From Nicoletella semolina (lineage in GTDB: Bacteria > Pseudomonadota > Gammaproteobacteria > Enterobacterales > Pasteurellaceae): a DNA stretch of 44,098 bases. Both the position numbers and the translations under genes were made by a program. Of the stretch, positions 9,047 to 17,559 are shown piece by piece (within the stretch, counting starts at the first letter, position 1; each line of letters opens with the position of its first letter). The notes beneath the pieces are model-generated. The model saw nothing but the letters and a program-made list of their open reading frames with translations, did no database searches and had not been told where the DNA came from. The DNA is taken from the NCBI RefSeq assembly GCF_004345745.1, contig NZ_SLXJ01000017.1, positions 1-44,098 on the forward strand, given 5' to 3'.

Positions 9047-9593
9047 GTTGAAATTGACGGATCGAGAGTGGAAAGCGTTTAAAATTGGAGATTTATTTGA
9101 CGTTAATATAAGGGGAAGAAGGCTTGTAGCTTCTAATAGACAACAGGGCAAAATACCTTTTGTTACAGCGGGAGAAAGTCAAAATGGAATATCATCATTT
9201 ATCAACAATGAGGAACAAATCACATATTCTAATGCTATCACTTTGGATATGTTTGGTAATGCGTTTTATCAAAAATTTGATTTTAAGTGTGATGATAATA
9301 TAACAGTATTGATAAATGAGAATATTAATAAGTATAGTGCCTTTTTTATTGTAACTCTTTTAAATAGGCTAAGAGAAAAATATTCTTATGGTAATCAAGT
9401 AAGACCCAATCGTCTCAAAAATGATAAAATATTACTGCCCATAAACCAAAGCGAAACCCCAGATTGGCAATTTATGGAAGATTTTATGCGTCAATTTGAA
9501 AAAGACAAAATAAAAACCATCCTAAATTACTATAACCCATTGAATAATAATGAAATTATGCGGGGGGGGGGGGGTAAAACAGAATCTGAATAA
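9036..9593 (+). CDS. Specificity subunit, 5' half (first target-recognition domain), ended by G-tract frame
   Basis: This reads as a 185-residue half specificity (S) subunit. It starts at the ATGATG overlapping the methylase stop. One target-recognition domain begins REWKAFKIGDLF and closes with the conserved helix PDWQFMEDFMRQ. With 13 G in the tract at 9562-9574 the frame ends shortly after, at GGGGKTESE. With 12 or 15 G it would run into the next reading frame and give a two-domain subunit of about 350 residues, the size of BcgI B (341). A half subunit may still dimerise, as reported for truncated HsdS proteins in other systems. That is inference here. Confidence 0.85.
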   Translation: MMSELKLTDREWKAFKIGDLFDVNIRGRRLVASNRQQGKIPFVTAGESQNGISSFINNEEQITYSNAITLDMFGNAFYQKFDFKCDDNITVLINENINKYSAFFIVTLLNRLREKYSYGNQVRPNRLKNDKILLPINQSETPDWQFMEDFMRQFEKDKIKTILNYYNPLNNNEIMRGGGGKTESE

Positions 9594-10095
9594 AGTCAAG
9601 TGGTCTGAATTTAAAATTGAAGATATTTGTGAAATTTTATCGGGTGTACGTTTAACGAAACAAGATATGATAAATGGCAAAATACCATTTATTGGAGCAA
9701 GTGATAGCAATAATGGCATTACCGCATTTATTACTAATCAAAATAGTAGTTTGGATAAAAATGTATTAGGCGTAAATTATAATGGCAGCGTGGTAGAAAA
9801 CTTTTATCACCCATATGAATGTTTATTTTCTGATGATGTAAAACGTTTAAAAATTAAATCTGAATATCCAGATAAATACGCTTATTTATTCTTAAAAGCT
9901 GCAATTTTGCAGCAAAAATCCAAATATCAATATGGCTATAAATTCAATGCGACAAGAATGTCACGCCAAAAAATTCTATTGCCTGCCATAGATACTCAAC
10001 AACCCAATTGGTCATATATGTCAAACTATATGAGACAAATTGAATTACGGCAAATTATACGTTATTTATCTTTCAAATCGCTAAATAATAAATAG
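9550..10095 (+). CDS. Specificity subunit, 3' half (second target-recognition domain), out of frame
   Basis: This continues the S subunit in another frame. KWSEFKIEDICEI mirrors the start of the first domain, and PNWSYMSNYMRQ mirrors its closing helix, so the two halves are the tandem domains expected of one S protein. An ATG at 9550 opens the frame but has no convincing ribosome site. The half is therefore probably made only when the G-tract has 12 or 15 bases, or weakly by re-initiation. It is followed by the convergent thrC terminator. Confidence 0.82.
   Translation: MKLCGGGGVKQNLNKVKWSEFKIEDICEILSGVRLTKQDMINGKIPFIGASDSNNGITAFITNQNSSLDKNVLGVNYNGSVVENFYHPYECLFSDDVKRLKIKSEYPDKYAYLFLKAAILQQKSKYQYGYKFNATRMSRQKILLPAIDTQQPNWSYMSNYMRQIELRQIIRYLSFKSLNNK
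9562..9574 (+). repeat. G13 homopolymer contingency tract in specificity gene
   Basis: There are thirteen consecutive G between two target-recognition domains, in an AT-rich gene. Frame arithmetic: 13 G leads to a stop at 9593, while 12 or 15 G fuses both halves. Poly-G tracts of this length slip readily during replication. The gonococcal NgoAV hsdS gene is a known case where loss of one G changes specificity. Confidence 0.92.
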
Positions 10096-10106
10096 TTTTT
10101 TTACAT

Positions 10107-10149
10107 AAAAAACGGTAAGTTCTTGCAAACTTTTGCTCAATACTTACCG
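10107..10149 (-). terminator. thrC terminator
   Basis: On the minus strand, CGGTAAGT and ACTTACCG form an 8-bp stem around a loop of about 21 bases, followed by six T. The left arm is part of a degenerate uptake sequence (AAGCGGTAAGT with TTTGCAA in the loop). It lies 22 bases after the thrC stop, between convergent genes. Confidence 0.75.
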
Positions 10150-10171
10150 CTTATATCTGAAACTGATTTGC

Positions 10172-11449
10172 TTACTCCACCAACAAATACTCACGCAATT
10201 TCATAAAGTCTGCTGGCATGGTGTCGGACAATAATTCCATTTTATTGTGCTTGTCTAATGCTTCGGGCAACGGTAATTCAATGTCTAAAATACGCTCTAC
10301 ACTCTCTTTAAATTTAGCAGGGTGGGCAGTGCAGAGGAAAATGCCTGTTTCACCCGCTTGCAGTTGGTCTTTCAACACTTGGTAAGCGATTGCTCCGTGC
10401 GGTTCGCAGAGATAGCCTTGTGCATGTTGTGCTTTTAATGCAGCTTCCGTTTCTGCATCACTTAATGCATCTGAACCCAACTCACCCAACGCCCAGCCGT
10501 TCCGTTTAAATAACTCTTCCACTCGAGGCCAGTTATTTGGGCGGCTGACGTCCATTGCATTGGATAAAGTGGCAACAGTGGCGTTTGGCGACCATTCGCC
10601 TGATTTTAAATAGCGAGGCACGGTGTCATTTGCGTTGGTTGAGGCAATAAAACGCTTGATTGGCAAGCCAAGTGTTTTCGCAATTAGCCCTGCAGTTAAG
10701 TTACCAAAATTTCCACTTGGAACGGAAACAACAATCTCTGAACGCTTCTCTTTTGGTAATTGTGCAACCGCTTCAAAATAATAGCAAACTTGTGCCAATA
10801 AGCGACTGATATTAATTGAATTCGCAGAGTTTAATCCGATAGCTTCACGCAACTCAACATCATCAAACGCCTGTTTCACCAACGCTTGGCAAGCGTCAAA
10901 ATCGCTCTCAATCGCAATCGTGCGAATGTTGCCACCTAGTGTGCAAAATAGTTTTTCTTGAAGAGGGCTGATTTTCCCTTTTGGGTATAAAATGACGACG
11001 TTAATATTTGCTAAACCGTAAAAAGCGTGTGCTACAGCTGCTCCAGTGTCGCCAGAAGTGGCAGTTAAAATAGTGATTTTGCCATCGCCACGCACCGCTG
11101 CTAATGCCTGTGCCATAAAGCGTCCGCCAAAATCTTTAAATGCGAGGGTTGGACCGTGAAAGAGTTCTAGAGCAAAAATATCTTCACTAACTTTCGCAAG
11201 CGGTGCTGGGAAAGTAAAGGCATTTTTGACCATTGCGTTCAATGTTTCTGAGGCAATTTCATCGCCGATGAGTGCCGATAAAATTTTCTGGCTACGTTCA
11301 ACTAATGGTAGGTTTAACAGTTCATCAATATTCTCTAATTGAGGCAACACTTCAGGGAAAAAAAGTCCCTGATTTTTTCCTAAGCCTTGGCGTACCGCTT
11401 GGGCAAAATTGACTTGTTCTTCTGGGTGTTTAATGTTGTATAAGTTCAT
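10172..11449 (-). CDS. thrC: Threonine synthase
   Basis: ThrC is a PLP enzyme that converts O-phospho-L-homoserine to threonine, the last step of that branch. At about 425 residues it is of E. coli-like length (428). Motifs include GLGKNQGLFFPEVLP near residue 25, HGPTLAFKDFGGRFM holding the PLP lysine near 107, TATSGDTGAAVAH, and SVPSGNFGNLTAG for phosphate binding. I chose the ATG at 11449 (MNLYNIK, like E. coli MKLYNLK) with AAGGA five bases upstream; an ATG six bases earlier is too close to that site. thrA and thrB are not adjacent, so the gene stands alone. Confidence 0.96.
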   Translation of the reverse strand: MNLYNIKHPEEQVNFAQAVRQGLGKNQGLFFPEVLPQLENIDELLNLPLVERSQKILSALIGDEIASETLNAMVKNAFTFPAPLAKVSEDIFALELFHGPTLAFKDFGGRFMAQALAAVRGDGKITILTATSGDTGAAVAHAFYGLANINVVILYPKGKISPLQEKLFCTLGGNIRTIAIESDFDACQALVKQAFDDVELREAIGLNSANSINISRLLAQVCYYFEAVAQLPKEKRSEIVVSVPSGNFGNLTAGLIAKTLGLPIKRFIASTNANDTVPRYLKSGEWSPNATVATLSNAMDVSRPNNWPRVEELFKRNGWALGELGSDALSDAETEAALKAQHAQGYLCEPHGAIAYQVLKDQLQAGETGIFLCTAHPAKFKESVERILDIELPLPEALDKHNKMELLSDTMPADFMKLREYLLVE

Positions 11450-11538
11450 TCGCATTCCTTGTTATCCGTAAACTTATCAAATTCTAGCTATTCCCATCTT
11501 TTAGTCAATTGAAAGCTGTAAAATTTCCGCTTTCTCTG

Positions 11539-11554
11539 ACCGCTAACAAGCGGT
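11539..11554 (+). repeat. Inverted uptake-sequence pair
   Basis: ACCGCT-AACA-AGCGGT is a short inverted repeat built from two opposed uptake-sequence cores, in the thrC/mgsA divergent gap. The rightward copy continues into an AT-rich stretch with TTTGCAAAA, as expected of an extended Apl-type USS. It lies 35 bases upstream of mgsA. Confidence 0.6.
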
Positions 11555-11588
11555 ATGATTGCGTAAAAAATTTGCAAAAGGAGAAATT

Positions 11589-12050
11589 ATGCAAACGACA
11601 ACTCGCCAATTGGGTATTCATAAAAAAATTGCTCTTGTTGCTCACGATAGTTGCAAACAGGCACTCATTGATTGGAGTAAAAAACACAGTAACATACTTA
11701 GCAATCATACACTTTATGCCACAGGTACAACAGGGCATTTGCTCACTCGTGAAACAGGGCTAGTGATTACGGCGTTATTAAGTGGTCCAATGGGCGGCGA
11801 TCAACAGCTTGGTGGCTTAATTGCAGAGAAAAAAATTGATATGCTCATTTTTTTCTGGGATCCGATGAATGCAGCTCCACACGATCCTGATGTAAAAGCC
11901 CTGATGCGAATTGCAACGGTGTGGAATATTCCTGTTGCGATTAATAAAGCAACCGCTGATTTTCTAATTCAATCACCGCCATTTTCTCAACCATTTACGA
12001 TGGTAATTCCTGACTATGATGACTACCTTCGTTCTCGTTTGGGTGAGTAA
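11589..12050 (+). CDS. mgsA: Methylglyoxal synthase
   Basis: MgsA converts dihydroxyacetone phosphate to methylglyoxal and phosphate, a bypass of lower glycolysis under phosphate limitation. The protein has 153 residues (E. coli 152). It shows [12 protein letters not shown] near the N-terminus, ATGTTGHLL for phosphate binding, [12 protein letters not shown], and the [14 protein letters not shown] segment. The start at 11589 is set by AAAAGGAG five to nine bases upstream and by homology; longer upstream extensions are not conserved. Confidence 0.96.
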   Translation: MQTTTRQLGIHKKIALVAHDSCKQALIDWSKKHSNILSNHTLYATGTTGHLLTRETGLVITALLSGPMGGDQQLGGLIAEKKIDMLIFFWDPMNAAPHDPDVKALMRIATVWNIPVAINKATADFLIQSPPFSQPFTMVIPDYDDYLRSRLGE

Positions 12051-12097
12051 TTGCATTTAATCAAAATAATATCAATGACAAATCAAAAATAGAAAAA

Positions 12098-13018
12098 ATG
12101 ATGAAAGAACATTCCGAACAATTCCCTGCTTGTGTCGAGCTTAATCAATACCGTCTTATTGAAGCCAGCGGAACAGAGGCTGAAAAATACCTACAAGGAC
12201 AATTAACTTGCGATGTTGTCAAGCTCGCTATAGGGGAACAAACTCTCACCTGCCATTGCGATCCTAAAGGTAAAATGAGTGCATTATTTCGTTTATACCG
12301 CCATACTCAAGAACAATTTTTCATGATTATGCCTGTGGATTTATTGCCTGAAGCACTCATTCAGTTGAAGAAATATGCCGTGTTTTCAAAAGTTACCTTT
12401 ACAGAATACTCAACCCCATTGTTTGGCATAGTTGCAGATGCAAGCGGTGAGTTTTGCGAAAAAATTTGCAATCAGCTAACAACAGATAAGCACGTTATTT
12501 TTTCATTTGGTGATAATCCAAAGCGGGCTATTTTTTGGGGTGATGAGCAGCCAGAAAAGCAAACAAATGCGGATAGTCAATTATGGGATCGGTTAGATAT
12601 TCAACAAGGCATTCCTCTGCTGTATAAAGCTAACCAATTTGAGCTGATCCCACAGGCAACCAATTTACAACGATTGGATAAAGCTATTTCATTTACTAAA
12701 GGGTGTTACATTGGACAAGAAATGGTTGCTCGGGCAAAATATCGAGGGGCGAATAAGCGAGCGATGTTTGCCTTCGAGGGAAAAATATCACAATGTAAAG
12801 CAAAAGTTGAATTACCCAACATCGGTACGAGCATTGAGATGCAAATTGGTGAAAACTGGAGATCAACAGGCACTATTCTAGCTTGTATTTATGATGGGAA
12901 CAGCTTGTGGTTGCAAGTGGTGTTAAATAAAGACGTTGAGCTAAATACACAATTCCGAGTCAGTGAATGGCACTTAACACCTGTGTCATTGCCTTATCAT
13001 TTGGACGAAACATTATGA
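12098..13018 (+). CDS. ygfZ: Folate-binding tRNA-modification/Fe-S repair protein YgfZ
   Basis: This is a 306-residue member of the GcvT-like YgfZ family, which binds tetrahydrofolate and supports Fe-S enzymes such as MiaB. The family signature KGCYIGQE is present in [19 protein letters not shown] at about residue 205, with the reactive cysteine. The N-terminus has [10 protein letters not shown], also typical. The ATG at 12098 is followed by a second ATG at 12101, and the ribosome site is weak. Its stop overlaps the rnhB start (ATGA at 13015-13018). Confidence 0.92.
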   Translation: MMKEHSEQFPACVELNQYRLIEASGTEAEKYLQGQLTCDVVKLAIGEQTLTCHCDPKGKMSALFRLYRHTQEQFFMIMPVDLLPEALIQLKKYAVFSKVTFTEYSTPLFGIVADASGEFCEKICNQLTTDKHVIFSFGDNPKRAIFWGDEQPEKQTNADSQLWDRLDIQQGIPLLYKANQFELIPQATNLQRLDKAISFTKGCYIGQEMVARAKYRGANKRAMFAFEGKISQCKAKVELPNIGTSIEMQIGENWRSTGTILACIYDGNSLWLQVVLNKDVELNTQFRVSEWHLTPVSLPYHLDETL

Positions 13019-13635
13019 CAATGCTAACTTATCCGCCATTTGAATATCCGCAAGCACATCATATTGCAGGTGTTGATGAAGTTGGGCGTGGTCCTTTAGT
13101 CGGTGCAGTAGTTACGGCAGCAGTCATTCTCGATCCGACTCAACCGATTGCAGGCTTAACGGATTCTAAAAAATTATCAGAAAAACGCCGTTTGCAGCTC
13201 GCTGAAGAAATCAAATTAAAAGCACGCTGTTGGTCGCTGGGGCGTGCAGAGGTAGAAGAAATTGACCAGCTCAATATTTTCCACGCAACGTTGCTTGCTA
13301 TGCAACGTGCGGTGGCAAATTTAGCTATCAAACCTGATTTTGTCTTAGTGGACGGCAATCGTCTACCTTCATTACCAATGCCAGCTCAAACCGTTGTCAA
13401 AGGCGATCTGCGAGTGGCTGAAATCAGTGCGGCGTCTATTTTGGCGAAAGTCGCTCGAGATGCGGAAATGGCGGAATTGGCTGTTGCTTTTCCACAATAC
13501 GGTTTTGCTCAACATAAAGGCTACCCAACAAAATTACACTTGACCAAACTAGCAGAATTAGGTGCAACACCGTTTCATCGTACCAGCTTTGCCCCCGTAG
13601 CACGAGTGCTAAAAGCTCACGAAAAGAATCACTAA
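13015..13635 (+). CDS. rnhB: Ribonuclease HII
   Basis: RNase HII cleaves RNA in RNA-DNA hybrids, including single misincorporated ribonucleotides. The protein has 206 residues. Active-site carboxylates lie in [12 protein letters not shown] (residues about 17-28) and in VLVDGNRLP, with further signature segments [12 protein letters not shown] and [12 protein letters not shown] used the ATG at 13015 rather than an upstream in-frame codon because it fits family length and overlaps the ygfZ stop, suggesting coupling. Confidence 0.96.
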   Translation: MTMLTYPPFEYPQAHHIAGVDEVGRGPLVGAVVTAAVILDPTQPIAGLTDSKKLSEKRRLQLAEEIKLKARCWSLGRAEVEEIDQLNIFHATLLAMQRAVANLAIKPDFVLVDGNRLPSLPMPAQTVVKGDLRVAEISAASILAKVARDAEMAELAVAFPQYGFAQHKGYPTKLHLTKLAELGATPFHRTSFAPVARVLKAHEKNH

Positions 13636-13685
13636 AAACTAAAACAAGCGGTCAATCCGCATACTATATTTACAAAGGAGACAAT

Positions 13686-14561
13686 ATGGTAGAACTTTTA
13701 CTTGAACCTTTTTCTTACAATTACATGCAAAAAGCCATTTTTGTCAGTATGGCAGTTGGTGTTGTTTGTGCCTTCCTATCGGCTTTTTTGATGCTCAAAG
13801 GTTGGTCATTAATTGGTGATGCACTCTCGCACGCTGTCGTACCAGGGGTTGCTATTGCCTATGTTTTCAAACTCCCCTACGCATTCGGAGCATTCTTCTC
13901 TGGTATTTTAGCTGCTCTATCTATTTTATGGGTCAAAAGCCTCACCAAAATCCGAGAGGATGCAGTCATTGGCTTTATTTTCACCACATTCTTTGCCCTT
14001 GGTATGTTTATTGTGTCGCTAAATCCTACCTCTGTCGATGTAAATGGCATTATTATGGGGAATATTTTGGGGATTGCTGATGATGATTTAGGGCAAGTTT
14101 CCCTGATTATCGGCATATCACTCGTAGGGCTGCTTATCTTTTGGAAAGGCTTATTGTTGGTCTTTTTTGATGAAAATCACGCAATTTCAGTTGGTCTATC
14201 GCCACTGCGCTATAAAATCTTATTCTTTACCTTACTCAGTGCCTGTGTTGTAGTTGCACTCCAAACTGTTGGGGCAATTTTAGTCATCGCAATGGTAGTA
14301 ACCCCTGGTGCAACCGCCTATTTGCTCACGGATAAATTTTCTCATTTAGTCTGGATTGCCGTACTGATTGGCAGCTTAACAAGCGGTGTGGGGGCTTATA
14401 TTAGCTACTTCTTAAACGGTGCAACAGGCGGTGTTATTGTTTCTTTACAAACACTCATTTTTTTAATTGCTTTCATTTTCGCGCCTAAATATGGCTTACT
14501 CTCGCAGCGTGTTGGCAGACAAAAGCAACCTATTAATACTAAGGAGGTAACAAATGGTTAA
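13686..14561 (+). CDS. Mn/Fe ABC transporter permease (YfeC/SitC-like)
   Basis: This is a 291-residue inner-membrane permease of the ABC-3 (zinc/manganese/iron) family with about eight hydrophobic segments. Family marks are FLMLKGWSLIGDALSHAVVPGVA in the first third and VGAILVIAMVVTPGATAYLL in the last. An AAGGAG site precedes the ATG by six bases. It overlaps the next permease by eight bases. In related bacteria such pairs (YfeCD, SitCD) belong to four-gene operons with an ATPase and a periplasmic binding protein, and neither is here. Mn2+ or Fe2+ is the likely substrate from family resemblance. Confidence 0.88.
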   Translation: MVELLLEPFSYNYMQKAIFVSMAVGVVCAFLSAFLMLKGWSLIGDALSHAVVPGVAIAYVFKLPYAFGAFFSGILAALSILWVKSLTKIREDAVIGFIFTTFFALGMFIVSLNPTSVDVNGIIMGNILGIADDDLGQVSLIIGISLVGLLIFWKGLLLVFFDENHAISVGLSPLRYKILFFTLLSACVVVALQTVGAILVIAMVVTPGATAYLLTDKFSHLVWIAVLIGSLTSGVGAYISYFLNGATGGVIVSLQTLIFLIAFIFAPKYGLLSQRVGRQKQPINTKEVTNG

Positions 14562-15393
14562 TCTATGGCAATGGTTCGCTGAACCTTTCAGTTTTGAGTT
14601 TATGCAACGTGCGTTATTCACCGCCATCATTGTTGCGACAGTCTGTGCCTTACTTTCCTGCTTTTTGGTACTCAAAGGCTGGTCTTTAATGGGTGATGCT
14701 ATCTCACACGCTGTGTTACCTGGGGTAGTATTGTCAAGTATCTTCGGTCTGCCGCTCAGTTTGGGAGCATTCACTTCAGGTTTAGCTTGTGCCGTCTCTG
14801 TAGGCTATATTAAAGAGCATAGTCGGCTAAAAGAAGATACGATTATGGGCATTGTGTTTTCTGGTATGTTTGCTGCTGGCATCGTATTATTCACCGCAAT
14901 AAATACAGGAGAACACCTCACTCATATTTTATTTGGCAATTTGCTCGGTATCAGCGACAGCGATTTCCAACAAACCCTAATGATTTGTATCATTACATTC
15001 TTTATCATTGCCTTAAAACGCAAAGATTTGCTGCTCTATTGCTTTGATAGCCATCACGCTAAAGTAATGGGATTATCCATTTCCCTACTCCATTATGGTT
15101 TATTGTCATTACTGGCTTTGACCATTATCAGTGCAATGCAGGTTGTGGGTGTGATTTTGGTTGTCGCAATGCTCATCGCCCCTGGTATCACAGCCTATCT
15201 GCTTTCGTCTCGCTTTGATAAAATGCTAATCATCGCCACTGTCATTGCCGTAGGATCATCATTGCTAGGGACAATTTTAAGTTATCACATTGACTCAGCC
15301 CCAGGACCTACGATCATTTTAATCCAAGCCACTTGTTTCTTAATCGCATTGTGCTTGACCAAATGGCAACAAAAAACCAATGAAATCTACTGA
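14554..15393 (+). CDS. Mn/Fe ABC transporter permease (YfeD/SitD-like)
   Basis: This is a 279-residue paralogue of the preceding gene. It repeats the same signature (LVLKGWSLMGDAISHAVLPGVV; VVGVILVVAMLIAPGITAYLL) and overall membrane pattern. A strong ribosome site AAGGAGGT lies inside the end of the preceding gene, supporting coupled translation. The two probably form the heterodimeric channel of one transporter. The final codons overlap the start of pqiA by 14 bases, so the three genes are likely co-transcribed. Confidence 0.88.
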   Translation: MVNLWQWFAEPFSFEFMQRALFTAIIVATVCALLSCFLVLKGWSLMGDAISHAVLPGVVLSSIFGLPLSLGAFTSGLACAVSVGYIKEHSRLKEDTIMGIVFSGMFAAGIVLFTAINTGEHLTHILFGNLLGISDSDFQQTLMICIITFFIIALKRKDLLLYCFDSHHAKVMGLSISLLHYGLLSLLALTIISAMQVVGVILVVAMLIAPGITAYLLSSRFDKMLIIATVIAVGSSLLGTILSYHIDSAPGPTIILIQATCFLIALCLTKWQQKTNEIY

Positions 15394-16648
15394 TTACACT
15401 TTACAATCTAGTTATACCCTACAACGTTGCAATGAATGTCATACCCTAACAGGCATTGCAATAAATTTAACTGATCACACCGCTTGCTGCCCCAACTGCA
15501 ATGCGGTGCTGCAAGCAGCACATCGTTGGAGCCTAAAACGCTGTACGATCATCGCTGTCTCTATTCTAATTTTATTGCCCTTTGCGTTATTATTTCCATT
15601 AATGAGCATTGATTTACTGGGTGTAAAAATCCACGCCTCTGTTTGGGAAGGTGTGTGGAAAATGGCCACTGCAGGTTTTCCCTATACTGCCTTTATGATC
15701 TTGCTCTGTTCAGTAATAATGCCTTTTGCATTTGTCTTACTGGTCATCACACTTGGTATACAAAAATGGTTTGATCACCGTCCATACTACAGTTTGCGAT
15801 TATTAGGAAAAATCAAACAATGGGTGATGCTTGATGTCTATCTTGTGGCATTAGCCGTTGCAGCATTTAAAGTACGTGAATACGCCTCGCTAGAATTTGA
15901 TATTTATTTACTTCCATTCGTCCTTACCACGCTACTGACGACACTTCTTTTTATCAAAATTGATACAAAACAGCTATGGAAAACCTTCTATCCTGAATAT
16001 TCCGAATATACAGAAATATCACTCAATCACGCCTCCAATCTCGCTTTATGTCACGAATGTGGCTATACATTTGAGCCATCAATAGCTAAAGAGAAAGGAA
16101 AAGAGCCAACTCACTGCCCACGCTGCACCTCAAAGCTCAATATTTCTGACAACATAAAGCTGCAACGGGTATGGGCAACGCTCATCGCTGGCACAATTAT
16201 GATGTTTCCTGCCAATATTTTGCCAATATCTTCCACAGAATTTGCAGGGACAACCTCTGCTGACTCTCTCATTAGCGGCGTGTTGTTATTCTTAGAAATG
16301 GGAAGCTACACTGTCGCAGCAATCGTTTTTATCGCCAGTATTGCCGTGCCAGTCAGTAAAATCGCTGTCATTCTCTACCTGCTACTGGCAATCCATTACC
16401 AGTGGAAACATAACATTCATTGGCAAATGAAACTGCTGCATTACGTTCATTTCGTTGGACGCTGGTCAATGCTCGATCTCTTTGTGCTTGCATTGATGAT
16501 GTCATTGGTAGAACGAGGGCAAATTATCAATTTCTCGGTAGGAGATGCTGCATTTTATTTTGGGGCAGCCGTATTTTTAACAATGATTGCCTCAACAAAC
16601 CTTGATGCCAAAATGTTGTGGAAGATTCACCAAAATAGAATAAAATAA
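15380..16648 (+). CDS. pqiA: Paraquat-inducible protein A family membrane protein
   Basis: This 422-residue protein has two tandem PqiA domains, each opening with a zinc-ribbon pair: CNECHTLTG with CCPNC, then CHECGY with CPRC. Each ribbon is followed by about four membrane segments. PqiA/LetA proteins work with MCE-type proteins (PqiB/LetB) in lipid transport across the envelope. pqiB normally follows pqiA, but here the next gene is the broken mod of a type III system, so a partner gene may have been displaced or lie elsewhere. The start overlaps the upstream permease. Confidence 0.9.
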   Translation: MKSTDYTLQSSYTLQRCNECHTLTGIAINLTDHTACCPNCNAVLQAAHRWSLKRCTIIAVSILILLPFALLFPLMSIDLLGVKIHASVWEGVWKMATAGFPYTAFMILLCSVIMPFAFVLLVITLGIQKWFDHRPYYSLRLLGKIKQWVMLDVYLVALAVAAFKVREYASLEFDIYLLPFVLTTLLTTLLFIKIDTKQLWKTFYPEYSEYTEISLNHASNLALCHECGYTFEPSIAKEKGKEPTHCPRCTSKLNISDNIKLQRVWATLIAGTIMMFPANILPISSTEFAGTTSADSLISGVLLFLEMGSYTVAAIVFIASIAVPVSKIAVILYLLLAIHYQWKHNIHWQMKLLHYVHFVGRWSMLDLFVLALMMSLVERGQIINFSVGDAAFYFGAAVFLTMIASTNLDAKMLWKIHQNRIK

Positions 16649-16659
16649 TCGGTTTTTAT

Positions 16660-17499
16660 TTGACGTCATCAAATAAGGACACAAAATGCACAACAGCCAA
16701 CGATAACCCAAACAATTTAAAAGACAACAATCTTTTAAAATTAAAATCGCTATTCCCCGAAATCTTCTGTGAAAACCAAATTGATTTTGAAAAACTCAAA
16801 CTCATTTTGGGCGAAGACAATCTGGCTTCTCACAACGAACGCTATCAACTGAACTGGGCAGGCAAATCCGATGCCTACCGCACCCTACAAACCCCAACTT
16901 TCAACACCCTTGCCCCTTGCCAAGCCGAAAGCGTAAATTTTGATGGCACGCAAAATATTTTCATTGAAGCGGAAAATCTGGAAGCCCTGAAAATTCTGCA
17001 AAAATCCTACGCTGGCAGCGTCAAAATGATTTACATTGACCCACCCTACAACACAGGCAGCGACAGCTTCATTTATCCCGACAAATTTAGTGAGACCCGA
17101 GACGAGTACGCTAAACGGGTGGGCGACAAAGATTCAGACGGCTACCTAAAACGAGACGGCGTATTTCAAGGAGCATGGCGAAAAAACAGCAAAGACAGCG
17201 GACACTACCACAGCAACTGGCTTTCTATGATGTTGCCACGCCTGCATTTGGCGAAAACGCTTTTGCGTGATGACGGCGTGATTTTTATATCGATTGATGA
17301 CAACGAACAGGCACAGCTTAAATTATTGTGTGATGAAGTATTTGGGGCGGAGAATTTTGTTACAACTATTCACGTTGAATTATCTGCAACCCAAGGAATG
17401 AAAGTTAAAGCTGCAAAAGATGGAAATATTGTTAAGAATGCTGAATATATTTTGGTTTATTCAAAAAATCAAAAGAAGAGTATTGCAAAACTCTATTGA
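16660..17499 (+). pseudogene. Type III restriction system methyltransferase (mod), N-terminal part only
   Basis: About 279 codons survive. The type III Mod N-terminal region is recognisable (RYQLNWAGKSDAYR, IFIEAENLEALKILQKSY). The adenine-methylase motif DPPY lies at about residues 127-130 in YIDPPYNTGSD. HSNWLSMMLPRLHLAK and DDGVIFISIDDNE follow. The frame then stops where a foreign metal-efflux promoter begins (the TGA at 17497-17499 lies in its -35 box). Everything that reads DNA specificity is missing. The 5' end is also odd. The only in-frame start is TTG at 16660, while an ATG at 16686 with a good AAGG site closes after six codons, so a second frameshift is possible. No phase-variation repeat is seen. 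Confidence 0.88.
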
Positions 17500-17526
17500 C
17501 TTTATAGTAGCTTTATAGTTTAAAAT
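17496..17526 (+). promoter_or_regulatory. MerR-family-type promoter/operator of the metal-efflux gene
   Basis: TTGACT (17496-17501) and TAAAAT (17521-17526) are separated by 19 bases, the long spacer typical of MerR/CadR/ZntR-activated promoters. The spacer holds an imperfect dyad (ACTTTATAG...CTTTATAGT). Such promoters normally need a metal-bound MerR-type activator, and no such regulator is encoded in the window. Confidence 0.75.
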
Positions 17527-17559
17527 GGTACCACAACATTGTTCAAGTGGAGTCGTATT

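Noticed and set aside
16660-17499. Phase-variable mod (phasevarion) as in Haemophilus modA
   Set aside because: No simple-sequence repeat lies in or before the mod fragment. The gene is broken by insertion instead.
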